Shown one piece after another: positions 63,739 through 64,000 of a stretch of 64,000 nucleotides of DNA. Position 1 is the first letter of the stretch, and each line of letters opens with the position of its first letter. A program made the translations under genes and the position numbers. Source of the DNA: DATGUA01 sp035301545 (GTDB lineage Bacteria; Bacillota; Clostridia; Tissierellales; Tissierellaceae); NCBI GenBank assembly GCA_035301545.1, contig DATGUA010000071.1:1-64000 (forward strand), given 5' to 3'. The notes beneath the pieces were generated by a model that saw nothing but the letters and a program-made list of their open reading frames with translations, searched no databases and was not told the origin of the DNA.

Positions 63739-64000
63739 TCACCTCATCATAATCTTTCTAATTTCATCTACTGATTCTTTTAGTATCTTAATAAAATAGT
63801 TTATATCTTCTTTAGTATTTTCATAAGAAAAGCAAATTCTAATAGCCCCTTCTATTTCCTTATCATCAAGACCTATTGATTCTAATATATGACTTTTTTC
63901 TGTTCCTTTAGAAGAACAAGCTGAAGTTGTTGATACATAAATATCTTTATCTTCTAAATAATGTAATAATACTTCTCCTCTAGTATTTCTAAAAGAAATA
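63739..64000 (-). CDS. Cysteine desulfurase, C-terminal part (runs off the window)
   Basis: The last 86 codons of a NifS/IscS-type PLP enzyme lie in the window; the front is beyond position 64000. Seen: RNTRGEVLLHYLEDKDIYVS, then the active-site Cys loop TSACSSKGTEKSH, and a C-terminal IRICFSYENTKEDINYF (consistent with the family's IR(I/L)S.S..NT end). It removes sulfur from cysteine and would hand it to ThiI, encoded next. Stop TGA at 63739-63741. Confidence 0.92.
   Translation of the reverse strand, partial: ISFRNTRGEVLLHYLEDKDIYVSTTSACSSKGTEKSHILESIGLDDKEIEGAIRICFSYENTKEDINYFIKILKESVDEIRKIMMR

Overview
The window looks like ordinary chromosome from a low-GC, anaerobic Firmicute, most likely an amino-acid-fermenting member of the Clostridia/Tissierellia. 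The grounds are strong A+T bias, Gram-positive ribosome binding sites with frequent GTG/TTG starts, a complete Rnf complex, a degenerate SpoIVFA-like peptidase next to mreBCD-minCDE, and a B12-dependent glutamate fermentation operon. No genus can be assigned from the sequence alone. Almost all genes lie on the minus strand.

Region by region (left to right; minus-strand operons run right to left). 81-311 is a small SHOCT-domain protein. 356-12189 is one long cell-shape and division operon: NusG-domain-II protein, Gx-type transporter, maf, radC, mreB, mreC, mreD, a large PBP2, minC, minD, minE, an inactive M23-like protein and RNase G. 12328-17275 is the six-gene rnf operon (transcribed C-D-G-E-A-B). 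A tRNA-Leu(GAG) follows, then a lytic transglycosylase, coaE and polA, a tRNA-Leu(CAA) on the plus strand and a CNNM/CorC-type protein. 23.1-26.2 kb is the one clearly disturbed stretch: an IS200/IS605-like end, a decayed gene, a divergent MATE exporter / MerR regulator pair with an unusually clear MerR operator, and a decayed tRNA-Leu-like scrap. It is followed by a pyruvate oxidase, a CotH-type lipoprotein and a BspA-type LRR protein with an LPKTG wall anchor. 33.7-40.3 kb holds a CSRS glutaredoxin-like protein, a nucleoside deoxyribosyltransferase, aspartate ammonia-lyase, glycogen phosphorylase and 4-alpha-glucanotransferase.

40.4-60 kb is the metabolic core. Histidine is degraded by FtcD-HutI-HutU-(transporter)-HutH to glutamate. 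A textbook -24/-12 (sigma-54) promoter with an upstream perfect dyad lies in front of ftcD, and the next gene upstream is a PAS/AAA+/Fis-type sigma-54 activator. A second operon, glmS-glmL-glmE-mal-mesaconase(alpha,beta)-citD-citE-citF, is the methylaspartate route: glutamate -> 3-methylaspartate -> mesaconate -> citramalate -> acetate + pyruvate. The citrate-lyase-like CitDEF therefore most probably works as citramalate lyase. CitC, which acetylates its acyl carrier, has its own promoter. Together the two operons would take histidine to ammonia, acetate and pyruvate, and the Rnf complex could couple reduced ferredoxin to an ion gradient.

60.2-64 kb holds a lipoate-protein ligase, a TPM/YgcG-type membrane protein, LemA, ThiI and the C-terminal end of a cysteine desulfurase cut by the window edge. 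I see no CRISPR array, prophage, intact transposase or obvious unknown defence system. The most notable signals are the sigma-54 control region of hut, an intra-operonic 19-bp inverted repeat, a pyruvate oxidase in an otherwise anaerobic gene set, the MerR/MATE cassette and a CotH/LRR surface-protein pair.
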